This document shows, one piece after another, positions 17,463 through 28,970 of a DNA stretch of 64,000 nucleotides. The position numbers and the translations under genes are program-made. A model generated the notes under the pieces. That model saw only the letters and a list, made by a program, of their open reading frames with translations. It did no database searches and had not been told where the DNA came from. This DNA comes from Lotus japonicus (lineage: Eukaryota > Streptophyta > Magnoliopsida > Fabales > Fabaceae). The DNA lies in NCBI RefSeq assembly GCF_012489685.1, contig NC_080041.1, forward strand, positions 36,569,780 to 36,633,779, given 5' to 3'. Each line of letters starts with the position of its first letter. Within the stretch, counting starts at the first letter, position 1.

Positions 17463-19834
17463 GAGGAATGGAACCTTATATCCACTGGATTGGATGTTAC
17501 ATTACATGATATGATTGGTGATCTAGTCATCCTCATTTATCTGCAAATATATCACTAAGTCTGACGTCAGTTTGGAGTTTATCCTTTTTGAAGGGCTACT
17601 TAACTCATTTTGATTCATCTTCTAGTTCTTTTCTACTTTTTGGATACAGGAATCACTGATGGTTAAGTTTATAGGATGTAAATAAATCTTGATAGATTTT
17701 TTTTTATCCCTTCCCATGAGGTCACAATGACTATTCTGAAAATGTACAAGATTTGTTTGATAAACAACTAAAGAAAGCTGTTTGGTGCTCCAGTACTTCA
17801 AGCGGGTGAACGGAGTTTCTTATCATGTTTCTTTAGTTGTTAGCACATGGGACGGACACTTCAGACTTAAACAGAGTACAAGAAACTGCATTCAATAGCT
17901 TCTCCAATGCTGCTGGGACCATGCTGACCACAACCACCCACGACAGAAGTTGATGTTTGGGTCAATGATGCTATTTGAGGATGAAACAACACAAGTGCAT
18001 AAGCTGGACTGGATTATTTGGGAAGGCACATGGCTTTTCTTGATCAATTAAATCTTGGATTTTTGGACAGGTTTGACTATTGAATAGGATGGCCATGCTG
18101 CTGATAATTCAAACTTCTTCAGCATGCTCCACTTTGTAAATTAACAACTTGCTAAAGTTGATGTCACAAGATAGTATGTTAGTTCTCAGGACCATGCTAT
18201 TGTCAAGGTCTTTCTGGTTAGTGAATACTTAAGGGCAACATGATACTAGTGGAATGGAAATTAGCTTCGGCTCTGAGTCTATCTTGTCATCTTGAGATGA
18301 ACTTTATGGCTTCAACTTTAGAAAAATATATTTCATATATGATACTCAGCATGTGAGGATCTATTTTTATTTTCTATTTGTGATTAAAGCATTCCAAAAC
18401 CCAAGTTTGTTTTATGAATTTTTCCTTTTTGCACCATAAATCACAACATATAAAACTTTTCTGTTCTTGCAGCACCAATCATCAAAATCTGTTTCGGTTC
18501 TTGCAGCACCAATCATCTCAAAAACTGCTTATAAAATCTAAACAGATAATGACATAACATAAATGTTGACTTGGGGATCAATATTTTGAGATTATCTGTT
18601 GTTTTTTTAAAATACACTTTGTATTTAATTTATTAATTCACTCAATTTAATTTTTGGTCGATACTAAATGTTTTATCTATTCAACTTACTTTGTTTTCCT
18701 CTTTAATCATGCCACGATTATTTAAGTACCATGCCTATTGTTTTTACTCTTATTATTTAAAATTAAGATGGACTTTTCCCATTACTTGCTCAAAAGGTTA
18801 AGGAACTAATTTCTGTCTGCCTTCATCTATTTGTTTCATTATGAGGCTCTTAAATTTTGCAGTTTTGATCTGCTATATAGCTATATTTTTTTTAAGTATA
18901 TATTTGGTATCGCTGCCTGCAATGGTTGTGTACTGGCTTTTATTCTTTTTTCTAAATGAGATTCAACTCTATAATCTTATATAAGCTATCCAAAAGTTGT
19001 CCCTATCAATCTAATCTTAGTGCCTTTCGTCGCTTATCTACTAGGCACTACTCACCCTATAACTAAAAATTCTTCTTGTGTGAATACAAGATTATATGAA
19101 GAGGAAAATAAGCATGCAAATTATAGAGCCCAATTGTTTAAAATTCTGGAAGTTTATGTATAGTTTCCTTTTCAAAAGTGACATTATTTGAAAAACTCTT
19201 ATAAGAGGTTGCATTCCTGTCCCCTGGCATTCTCTCTGAATTTGTATACACTTGTACATGCAACAGGTTTCTTGTCGCCAAATTTGATAATATACTAGAT
19301 GTGGGATTAATAGGTAGAGAAAACAGATGGGTATTTTGTTCTAATTTTGGTTCTATATATCCCTTTGTCTTAAATCTATTATCTGTAGTAGGGCGATAAT
19401 ATATTCAAATGCTATTAGGATGAGAGGGACAATAGATTTTGCAACCAACTGTTTGATGAAATGACTTGAGTAGAATTAGTCGTAATGGAGTTTAGAATAG
19501 CATTAATTTAGAAAGCACTTCCAAAGAAAACATTTCAATTGGATTCCACGGATTTTATTTTGAAAATTTGTTCTAAACAAGAAAATTCATGAAATATGGT
19601 TTGAGTTGCTATAATTAGACTGGTACTTATTGATGTTGTGCGTGTTTGTTTCTCTATTGGATTGGATATGAGTGTGCTTTTTCACAATCCAACAATTTTG
19701 ATCAGTTGGAAAAACTTTATTGGAAAACCAAATATGTCAGTTGAATGTGCTTTCAACTAGTATGACTGATTTTGCTTGTTTCTAGTATTCTCTGCTGAAT
19801 GCAGGAATCGTTGTACTCTTGGTGATTTGTGAAC
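17463..19834. other. Intergenic / 3' and 5' untranslated DNA
   Basis: No coding region is supported over about 2.4 kb. A direct repeat 'gttcttgcagcaccaatcat' occurs twice about 33 bp apart (near 18463 and 18496). The segment before 19804 ends in an acceptor-like 'ctgaatgcag', so the DPH4 gene probably has a 5' UTR intron whose first exon lies upstream here. Otherwise the region is AT-rich with nothing recognisable. Confidence 0.35.
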
Positions 19835-20398
19835 ATGCAACATCCAAAAATGCTTCTATACAAGGATAACATTCAGGAAACTCATTATGAGGTCCTCAAT
19901 GTCAAGGAAGACGCGGACTATGAAGAAATTCGTGCCAGTTACAGAACTGCCATCCTCAGTTTCCATCCTGATAAACTATTGAAGTCACCTGAGACATCAT
20001 CCAGCAATGATCTACCAACTGGAGAGAGATTTCTCAAAGTGCAAAAGGCATGGGAAATTCTAAGCAATTCGAGCTCTCGCTCATCTTATGATAATGAGTT
20101 GCAAAGCTTGAGGCATGATTATGATGATGTCTTGGCTGCTGATGTTGCAGAAGATTTGAACTTACAAGATATGATGGCTGAAGATGGTGGTGGAGCATTG
20201 GAGCTGTTTCATCAGTGCCGATGTGGCGATTACTTCTCTGTTGACTCTTTGGAATTGCGGAAAATGGGGTATTCCTTGTCAAGTGAAGGAAATAGAATAT
20301 CTGTAGTCAATCCTGATTCTTCATCAGGATCAGTGATTCTTCCCTGTGGATCTTGTTCATTAAAAGCTCGTCTAGTACTTAGTATGGATGACAATTGA
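19835..20398 (+). CDS. DPH4: DPH4-type J-protein with CSL zinc finger (diphthamide synthesis)
   Basis: The frame encodes 187 residues from the ATG at 19835. A J domain occupies residues ~15-90, with the Hsp70-stimulating His-Pro-Asp in 'SFHPDKLL' and the helix 'RFLKVQKAWEILSN'. A CSL-type (DPH) zinc-finger domain follows at ~115-180, with ligand pairs 'CRCGDYF' and 'PCGSC'. This fusion is diagnostic of DPH4/DNAJC24. That protein supplies electrons or iron through its metal site, alongside DPH3, to the DPH1-DPH2 enzyme acting on a histidine of elongation factor 2. It is cytosolic. The length fits the plant family and no lesion is seen. The coding part is one exon. Confidence 0.93.
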   Translation: MQHPKMLLYKDNIQETHYEVLNVKEDADYEEIRASYRTAILSFHPDKLLKSPETSSSNDLPTGERFLKVQKAWEILSNSSSRSSYDNELQSLRHDYDDVLAADVAEDLNLQDMMAEDGGGALELFHQCRCGDYFSVDSLELRKMGYSLSSEGNRISVVNPDSSSGSVILPCGSCSLKARLVLSMDDN

Positions 20399-22135
20399 AA
20401 TTATAGACATCTTTTGTATGAATGATGACAATTGAGATTGTTAACATTTTTCTTCGAAGATAGCAAATTAGTGGCAGCTGCCTATAATTCAAAAATAATC
20501 TTGGGACAGAAACCTTAGAGCCGAAATTGGGAATTGGAATGTGGTGATATTAGTTTCTGATGAGCTACTCATTAATATTAGATCATAGTATAACAATATC
20601 TTTTTTCCAAGAAAGGTTGAGTTTATTTTTAATGTGAGTCCGGTTGACGATTTATAAGTACCTCTATCATCCACGGAGGGTTCTTGAGGCACATGTTCTA
20701 GCTTGTGGTGGTGATCATAACCAAACCCAGTCAAACTTTCACTTAGCAACAAAACAAAAACTTATACTTAATCACTTAAAACAAACAAAATAAAAACTGA
20801 TACTTTTTTTTTTTTGAAATGAAGAAACTTATACTTTTTTTTTGAGAACTTATACTTAATCACTTAAAAACAAGATGAAACTTTCAAAGTGGTTTAAATC
20901 TAATTTGTATTTGAAACTCAAATTCTGTTAAGGATTTATTCGATTTTTTTAGGATTAATTATTAAACTGTTACTTTTTTATTTTTAAATTTGTATTATTC
21001 CTCCTCATATAGCTAGCTAAGTTTGTGTTTTCCAATAAGAAAAAAAAAATGTTTGATAAGCTTTTCATCCCTGTGTATTAGGTCAAGTTTTAAAGTGGTC
21101 ACTTGCCAAAGTAAAACTTGGTTTTAGTCTATAATTTTTGGAAAACTACTCAGTTTTAGTCCCTGCTGGAGGTGGTGGTTCGATGACCTTGGCACATGAC
21201 TTCATTGATGTTACATGTCACGTGTTTAATGAGGTTGACCTGAAATTTTTTTCATTTATCTTTAAATTTTATTTTTTATACATCGGAAAAATAAATTACA
21301 TCAGTTTAAGATTAACTTTCCCCTCCCTAACTCACAACTTATATGCCCCTTAGCTTTACCACTTTAGTTATCGTATGAGAGACTTAAATTTCATTTTTCC
21401 ACATCACTTTATCTCATCAACACCTAAAACTAACCTCAATTTAACTCTGACCTACTCTCTAATTAACATAACTCCACTAATTAACATAAAGCTAAAAACT
21501 AAAAAATAACTAAATAAAATATGATATTCTAACTGTAATTATACATGAATATTTTATTTTATTTTCTTTAAATTTCATGAATATTTGTATACCAACTTTA
21601 TATTTATATTTACTAATAGTGTAAAGTAATTTTTTCTTTTCTTTAGCTCTTGTACCAAAAAAAATAGCGTAAAATATTTTTTTACACCGTCAACCACTTA
21701 TATTTTAAGAATGTATTGTATCAATTAATTAAATTAAATTAAAATATATAAAATATGAATATAATAATTGATAATATTTTTTATTTTGCTCTCGTAATTT
21801 CGAGTCGTGTGTGGTGAAGACAAATGTCTCTCTAATAGTGCGACTTCTAAAAATTAAACTCTAAACCTTGATGTTCAAACTGCCACAACTGATAATCTTG
21901 AGATTAATCTCTTACCTCGTACTAAGTGGTAGAAAGTGAACAAGGACTACCCCTAATTTAAATGTAATATTCAAAGACATAAAAAAATCATGTAATTTTT
22001 TTAAATGAATAGTCATGTAATTTTGAAGAATGTCTTATGTCTTATTTTAGTTTTTATAAAATATTGGTATGATTTACGAAATGTATGTTTGTTAAATTCC
22101 CAATACAATCACGGTTGGAGCCATTAGATACATAG
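20399..22135. other. AT-rich intergenic DNA
   Basis: No gene is supported. A direct repeat 'aacttatacttaatcacttaaaa' occurs near 20757 and 20848. A short MITE-like piece with 'ttttagtctataattttt' and 'cagttttagtccctgc' lies near 21120-21170. Several simple A/T tracts are present. Confidence 0.3.
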
Positions 22136-22862
22136 TAGGGATGGCAATGGGTCTCAGACCCATATGGTACCCGCAAAAAATACCCATTACGGGTAGGGTA
22201 AAAACCTGCTAGATGGGTATGAGGTTGAGTATGGGTAATTATCCACAAAAAGTATTAGGTATGGGTGCGGATATGGGTACTATAGTACCCAACCCGCCCC
22301 ATACTCGCACACACGTATTATTATTATTATTATTATTATTATTTAGTATTATATGAACAAATTAACTTAAGCTATAGCTTTCAAACTTACTTATTTTAAA
22401 AAATAGATGACTATTTAAAGTATTCATAATTATTGCTAATTTACTCCCACTTATTTTTTAAATTCGTAAGTTAATAACCTACAACTTTAGGACTATATTA
22501 AAAATCCAAACTTAAAAATTAAGTTATATCTTTCTTGCTTATTCGTTCTAAAAAAATACTTAGTTGAATGATTTTATTTGTTACGTAGATAATCTTTTGT
22601 ATTTATATTAGTGTTTTTTATTTAAAACGTTAGTTGTATTTTTTGTTTTCTATTAACAAAAATAGTGAAAAATATATTTTGGTTAGCTGAATTGCGGATA
22701 ATGGGCGCGGGTACGGGCATACAGGTACCAAGAGGGTACGGGACGGATATTCAAGTTGCTACCCACACGGGTATGGGGACGGGTACGAGTAATTTTTTTA
22801 AACGCAGGTATGAGGATGGGTACTATAGTACCCTACCCAGACCCTACCCATTCCCATCCCTA
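22136..22862. mobile_element. hAT-like non-autonomous foldback element (727 bp)
   Basis: The ends are TAGGGATGGCAATGGGT (22136-22152) and the complement of TAGGGATGGGAATGGGT (22846-22862), with 16 of 17 identical. They begin like Ac/hAT termini (TAGGGATG). The arms are rich in 'gggtac' and 'ggta.gggt' and fold back on each other. The 16-bp palindrome GGGTACTATAGTACCC occurs once in each arm (22275-22290 and 22818-22833). An AT-rich centre carries a TTA microsatellite (22317-22342). The 8-bp TSD expected of hAT elements is not intact, so the family call is tentative. Confidence 0.6.
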
Positions 22863-23154
22863 TAGGAGGCTTAAGTAGGTGCTGCAGGGAGATGGAAAGA
22901 AGATTCGGCTGGATATGGTCTAGATTCGCTTAAAATGGTTAACCATCATATTAGTCTCTGTCTTTATGTCACCGTTTGATCTAGGTCCCTTGCCGGAAAA
23001 ATTCCTCATATTTGAAAATTATTTGGAGCGGATCTTCGCCGGAGCCCGGGACTCCGGTAAGTGCTTAAATGACACGCTGACTGTGTTAAGTCAGCTGACG
23101 TGGAATAAAAAAATTATAATAAATTACATGTCACTTTATGTCTGAATAAGATTA
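22863..23154. other. Short unassigned interval
   Basis: Contains 'ccgtttgatctaggtcccttgccgg', a typical transposon-flank style sequence, and an AT-rich end. No frame or paired repeat was identified. Confidence 0.2.
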
Positions 23155-23340
23155 GGGGTTGTCTAAATGACCCATGATAAAGTTTGGGTTAAATAACCCA
23201 TCATCCAATCACATTGAAGATAAATGAGTTGGAAATAAATTAATAAATAAAATATAGAAATTCCAACTCACTTATCTCCAATGTGATTGGATGATGTGTT
23301 ATTTAATCCAAACTTTATCATGGGTCATTTAGACAACCCG
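23155..23340. mobile_element. Foldback MITE (~185 bp) with ~80-bp inverted arms
   Basis: The left arm (from GGGTTGTCTAAATGACCC at 23156) and the right arm (ending 'gggtcatttagacaaccc' at 23339) are nearly perfect inverted repeats for about 80 bp. They enclose a ~25-bp AT-rich loop. The transcript of either strand would form a long hairpin, like miRNA or siRNA precursors derived from MITEs. No clear TSD. Confidence 0.75.
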
Positions 23341-24063
23341 TGACCAAACAATATTTAGATTTTAGAGTTATATTTTTCTCCGTAGTTTCTATCTTCATTC
23401 AGATTATCACTTAGTTAGGCTGATAACTTCTGGTGAAGTTATGTATATCAGATATGGTTATATTCGGTATTGTACTCTGTGAATGCCCTATTGCTTTCAA
23501 TAACTAAGTTTTGGCATAGTGATAGATGAGAGTTTAAGAAGGGATGCTAACTTGTACACTGGTTATCCATTAGGCGTTTAGCCACCTCTATCATCTTGTG
23601 CCTTTATAGCTGACACAACATTTTTCCCTTTATTATTGAAACACAGTATTAGAAACTCAGCGGCAATGCCCCTATTCATTGTATGGGATTAGGAAAAGTT
23701 TTGTAACATTTAACTAAGATTCAAGTAATTGGTTGATACATATAGCATCCAACTATTAATACATTCTCATTTCCTTCGTTTAAATAGTGAGAGTTCTTAT
23801 TGTTTTTGTGAAGTGGAATATAGATTTGACTATGAGGTCTTTCTAAATATCACCCTCACACACTCAAGGTATGCATGAGAAAGTTTAGGAACTCAAAATT
23901 TTCAGCCCTGCAGTATGCAGGTCCAGATGTTACTTTAATATTTCATCATATATTGGATGTTAATATTGTCATTCTGCTTAAAATGAAATGATAAAACATA
24001 TAACATATTCAATGGTCTGCTTAGAGTGAAATGGTTAAATATAGAACATATTGAATGCTGCAG
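23341..24063. other. Interval upstream of rpl22 copy; probable intron
   Basis: No transit-peptide exon could be recognised. A ~44-bp tandem duplication lies directly before the acceptor: 'tctgcttaaaatgaaatg...acatattcaatg' (near 23974) and 'tctgcttagagtgaaatg...acatattgaatg' (near 24017). The interval ends in 'ctgcag' at 24058-24063, which reads as a 3' splice site. Confidence 0.35.
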
Positions 24064-24456
24064 GACAGGAGACCAACCAACAATATGTAGAGGCCTTTGC
24101 TGTAGGGCGACATATTCGTACGTCTGCTGACAAAGCTCGAAGGGTAATTGATCAAATTCGTGGGCGTCCATACGAGGAAACACTCATGATATTAGAACTC
24201 ATGCCTTACCGAGCCTGTGAACCCATTCTGAAAATAGTGTTTTCAGCAGGAGCAAATGCCAGCAACAATTTGGGTTTGAGCAAGTCAAGTTTAGTTATTA
24301 GTAAAGCAGAGGTTAATGAGGGGGAAACTATGAAAAGGATGAGACCCTGAGCTCAAGGGAGGGCTTATCAGATTAAGAAGCGCTCTTGTCACATCGCCAT
24401 CACAGTAAAAGGGTTACCTAGTGAGTAGTGACACTGTGGAAGCAAAAGCTGCTTAA
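24064..24456 (+). pseudogene. rpl22: Nuclear copy of chloroplast ribosomal protein L22, broken
   Basis: The frame from the splice-like acceptor encodes the uL22 core: '[20 protein letters not shown]', '[20 protein letters not shown]', '[16 protein letters not shown]', '[13 protein letters not shown]'. In chloroplast ribosomes L22 lines the exit tunnel and contacts 23S rRNA. An in-frame TGA (24348-24350) cuts the chain just before the conserved 'AQGRAYQIKKRSCHIAI' tail. That tail remains readable in the same frame. A further 1-nt shift near 24422-24427 precedes a short 'VEAKAA'-like end at 24456. No N-terminal transit peptide exon was found. Legumes are known to have moved rpl22 from plastid to nucleus. 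This copy looks like a decayed duplicate, although one sequence error could mimic each break. Confidence 0.75.
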
Positions 24457-24679
24457 GCCGATTTTGGAAAGAAAAAAAAGTGTGAATCTCCTTCAGCCAT
24501 TACATTTGATGAAAATTTCTGCAGTTTGATATTTTGTAGTTCATTTTATACAGTGACTTTATTAACAATCTTGAGTATGTTCTGATGTTGTTACAAGTGT
24601 ATGCATGTGTATCTAAGAATTGTTTGAATATTCTATTTAGTACTGAAAATCAAATGTTTTAGCATTAAATTTGAAAACA

Positions 24680-24680
<1 letters not shown>
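24457..24680. other. 3' flank of rpl22 copy
   Basis: AT-rich, with the look of a 3' UTR. No feature is recognised. Confidence 0.25.
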
Positions 24681-24713
<33 letters not shown>

Positions 24714-24755
24714 GTATCTATCTATCTATCTATAAATCTATCTATCTATCTATAA
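24681..24755. repeat. (ATCT)n microsatellite
   Basis: About 17 tandem CTAT units with three single interruptions ('gtatct', 'aaatct'). Confidence 0.9.
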
Positions 24756-27700
24756 ACTATATAAAGGAAGAGTTTTTGCAGCCTTAAGGACAAATCAGTA
24801 ATTCAATATATTAATGCACATGAAGTACAATTTTACCATGGATATTTGAGTCAATCTTGAAATAATTAAAATGGAACTCAATCTCAGCCGTCCATTGCCT
24901 TAATCTTTAAGGTTGTCATCTTCCGGTCTTAGCCCTCTCACATTCGCTCTAGAATTAGGATTTCTGTTTTATTTCTACCACCTCTTGAGATGCTTACGTT
25001 TTGATTCTGCAAGGCTTCAGTTTCCATTCCACCATTCATTCTTTTTCAGTAATAAGGGAACGATGAAAACCCTTATATGTCCGCTGCATCAGAGAGATAG
25101 GTTCCGGCAGAGGACTCAATTCTCCCATATGCTCCTCCGCCGCTTTTATCACCAAATCGCTGTCCACTCCTTCGCCGTAGCCAGGTTAGATCTCTGTAGG
25201 CATTCCCCCTTTTGTTGGAAGGATTGTCCCACTTTCAGAGTTTCAAGCTGTAACAAAATGTCGCCCTTCATGTTCGCCTGCGCTTGCCATGTTTCGTTTG
25301 CAATTAATGGTCGCTTGAGTTGCTATCCCTGTAACATCAACCTGCAGTGTGAATTTCCAACCGCTCTGTATTTTTTTCCTTGTTATGTGACTCCTAAACC
25401 CTGATTGAAATTTCAGCTTAATTAAATCGGCGAGGAGTTGGACATGGAGGAGCAGGTCTTTCATATGCACTGTGTTGAAGCTGCCTCGCTCTCTGCTTGA
25501 TTCGCTCGAAGGTACCACCAACACGGTAGAGGAAAAAAAAATGAACAAACAATTGATTGGAAAAAGGATGATACCCCTTTGCACTCTACAGGAAGATTTA
25601 TGTCTATTTTATATCCATGTAGATTCAGAGCAGGTTGATAACGCAGCACAACAGGTATGTAATTTTCAAATTCTATTAATGCCATGGTTCAACGTTTTCT
25701 TTGCCATCCGTTTCACCTTATGCGATTTCTCTTGATTCAGATACAGTTGCTTACCATGACTTCTGATACATTCATGTTTCAGCAGGCTGATCATTATTTT
25801 TGTTTTTTGAACCGTGTTGGCATACTAAACTGTTCTTTGGTTTCCCTTATTGCGGCATTGTTTATTTGTTCATAAATTTAATTTCAGCTTTCATTGTTTG
25901 TTTAATCAAATCATAATCGCAGTGTGAAGCCTGCTGCTACACAAGTAAAGAAAATGTCCAAAGTTGCTTCCAACCCAAGTTTGTTGTGTTCGATTAAGGT
26001 CTCCTATTTGATACTCACACATTGGTAAGTTTTTCTTATCTTATCTCAAAGTACATATGTTGTGTTGTTTCATGTCTCAGGTTCTCAAGAGATGAACATA
26101 TCTGCATGTACACCAAACTCTACTAAACAAGGTTAATAATTTTCTTCGTAATATTTACATAATGCTAATATTTAGTCTTTAGTGATGACACTTTGAAAGG
26201 GTAGATTTTGATAGAGTATTTGGAACTATGATATCAGAGATGAACTCATATGGTAGAGTATTTAGAACTATGATCCCCTACAAAATTTTATGCTTATCCA
26301 GGTATTTTGCTGATGGGTTTCCAAATTTATTTACAAGTGATGCAGAAGAGATGTGTGGTCAACATGCTGCATTTTTGGCATCACTTAGCTCCCCAGCCAA
26401 GGCTTTGAACAATTTTCTGACATATGCCTTCAGCTTTGCAAGGATGCTGTCAAATATTCTCAACATCATTTATATGACAACTAGATGGCTTTATATGCAC
26501 TAGAGAGAGTATGAGAAATATTGATGTCAAATAATTAAGAGAAAATAAAACTATCATTAATGAGTCTTTCAAGGTTTACCCAATATCCATTAGAATCATA
26601 TTCAGTTTCTTAAACCTCTTCATTTTTTGCCTCAGGTCTGTATCTAATAATTTCTTTTGATAATTTTCCCTAATTTTTTTGATAATTTTATTCTGACAGA
26701 TAGTAGAAAACTTGATCCTATTGCCACGCCCCTTCTTCACTGATTCGATGATAAACATGATGATGTCGTAATTGTAACTCTGCTAATGTTCTCTCTATTA
26801 CCTTCTTTGGTACCTGCCTTCTGCATTATCTATTGTGCTCTCCTTTCTATTTTTTTTGTTTTGTTTCCTGTTTCTACACAACTGATTTTATGCATATTTG
26901 TTGATGAAGGTAGCCTACAATCTTATCTATTTCTTTCTTTGGTTTTGATTGATATTATAACTTTTAAATCTGAATGATGAAGGTGAGATAGATCGATTAA
27001 CCTTGAGGGTGATAGCGCAGTCAATGTTGAAGCTTTCATCGATAAAGTATCATTCGTGGCTAGCAAATGTGAGAATGAAGTACTGAATCTAAAGTATAAG
27101 GTCTGCTATTCCATGTGCTTTTTATTATTTATAGGATTTCCTTCTCTTGATTTTCCTTTGTTTCCATTTGTAGCACATATATATTGGATCACTTTCTTTT
27201 GTTCTTCCCTTATTCGATGCTTCATTGTTCTGTTTGTGCTTCTCTGGGAATTTTCAGAAATTTCCAACCAAAATTGAAGTGAGTAAAACTTATTTTCCTC
27301 TGTTTTTTTGTGCAGTACATATTTTGTCTTTCTTCCCTCACTGTGTTTGTTGTTCTTCGCTGTGTTCCTTCGCAACTATTGTGTCTGAAATAGAAACCAT
27401 TTGCCGCTTTACAATTCTGCAAGTGTTTCTTCTCTTTCTATGCCCCTTTCCACTTTCACCCTTAATTTCAGGTGGATAATCACTATTCTGATTTTGTCCG
27501 TTACAAACCATTTGGACTTTGGTTGCTTCTTTCACGCCGCAAATAATGCCAGGTAGAGCTTATGCTGTTAACCTCCCTTTGAACCTTCCTTCATGTCATT
27601 CCTTTGTGGAACCAAAGCACTATTTTCTCTTCTTTTATGTTTTTCTTGGCTGAATTTTTTATGGGGAGCATGTCATGTTAACATCTTACTTTTGTGGAGC

Positions 27701-28026
27701 TATATTATGGCATGCCATTTTTTGAAATTTTAAGTTTCATCGGTATTCTACTACTTTTATGAGTGAATTTTTTGTCTTTTATGAATTTTTTCTAACGACA
27801 ACGATGTACCTTTTGCTGGAAATAGAGAGTAGAATTTTATGGAAGATGTTCCCAAAAAGCCAGGAAAATGGTTCGCCCCTCCCCTTCGCTCCTCTCATCG
27901 CATCGGATGAAGGGCTGTTATTTATTTCTTATGCTTTTGACAAACTGTTTTGTTTTTATGCTGCAATGTTGGTTATGGAACGGTGAACTTACTATTTTTT
28001 CTCTTTGTTTTACGAAATTTCACAAC
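24756..28026. other. Non-genic or captured-exon region, left host flank of the SIRE element
   Basis: Positions 24756-24905 carry 'ataaaggaagagtttttgca' and 'aactcaatctcagccgtcca' motifs that resemble Helitron 5' ends in style, but no matching 3' end was found. Positions 25064-25190 contain an exon-like frame starting ATGAAAACCC and ending at a donor-like 'ccag|gttag'. A possible second exon lies at 25416-25511. No protein family is recognised. Positions 25600-28026 are T-rich and intron-like, with many short unsupported frames. The segment may be a gene or gene fragment split by the SIRE insertion. Confidence 0.3.
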
Positions 28027-28031
28027 CACTC

Positions 28032-28906
28032 TGTTGGAACATGTTGCCTTGCATTTTGTCAAAACAACTGATTGTCGAAGCAGATGTCGTGGCATCTGAC
28101 CTCGTGAGGCTAGGACATCTGTCCTCAGCTTGTGTTTCTGTTATGGGCCTTCTGAAGATTTGTTGAAGATATGTTTTGAGTTACTTGAGGAGCAAGTAAC
28201 TATCTCAGAAGGGTTTTAGTTGTTGGGTTGTTATTTGTTGAAACAATCTTTGTCAAAAGATTGATTTCTATCTTTACTTGTGCAGTAAGAAACCGAATCT
28301 ATCAAGATTGCGTTTTCAAATTGCTGTTATTGGAATCTGTTTCTTCAGCCCGTGCTAACCCTAAAGCCCATGCTACCGCTGCTGAAGTCTATAAAAGGAT
28401 GAAGACCTAAAACGTGAAGTCTACCGAAGCTGATAGAGAGAGATCGTGTGTTTTAGGATTTGTTAGTGTGCTTCGTTCTTTGTTATTTGTGAATCCTCTT
28501 TGCTCACTGATTCTATAAAGCAAAGTAGGGTTCTGTGTTGTTTGATTACATTCAAACTCTGATTGTTCATTGTGTTTACCAATCACTGTGGCAGTGATTG
28601 AGAGAAAGTGAGAGGGGCTCTCATACTTAGGTTGAGATTCTAAGTAGAAATACACTGGGTAGATTAGGAAGTGAACTATGAACTGAGGTGTTCATGAGTG
28701 TCTGTAATTCCTGAATCTTGAGATAGTGGATTTCCTTTCTTTGGGTGCAAACCCTCCAGACGTAGGTGAAAGTTTTCACTGAACTGGGTTAACAACTTCT
28801 GAGTGTTATTGTTTTGTTGTTAAGTTTTGTTTATTGTTAAGCGATTGTCGAACCTCTTGTCCCAGCATCGTGTAGGACAATCGTATCAGAGGGAACCTGA
28901 ATTACA
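28032..28906 (+). repeat. SIRE 5' LTR
   Basis: 875 bp, TG...CA. It contains a TATA box CTATAAAAG at 28389-28397, which places the transcription start about 30 nt downstream. No difference from the 3' LTR was seen when the two were read side by side. Confidence 0.95.
28389..28397 (+). promoter_or_regulatory. TATA box in SIRE 5' LTR
   Basis: CTATAAAAG in the LTR, repeated in the 3' LTR at 36982-36990. It is the only good TATA motif in the U3 part. Confidence 0.55.
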
Positions 28907-28908
28907 AT

Positions 28909-28920
28909 TGGCATCAGAGC
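28909..28920 (+). other. Primer-binding site of the SIRE element
   Basis: TGGCATCAGAGC begins 2 nt after the LTR. It differs by one base from TGGTATCAGAGC, the initiator tRNA-Met complement common in copia elements. Confidence 0.8.
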
Positions 28921-28970
28921 AGGCACCCTGTTCTGGTTGGGTGAGCTCCAGGGAGTTTATTCAAGTTCTC

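Noticed and set aside
24913..25404. 163-codon plus-strand frame as a gene
   Set aside because: No ATG-based, family-supported protein. Splice-like borders inside it argue for short exons, if it is coding at all.
28228..28655. 60- and 82-codon frames as small genes
   Set aside because: Both lie inside the SIRE LTR and recur unchanged at 36821-37248; they are non-coding LTR sequence.
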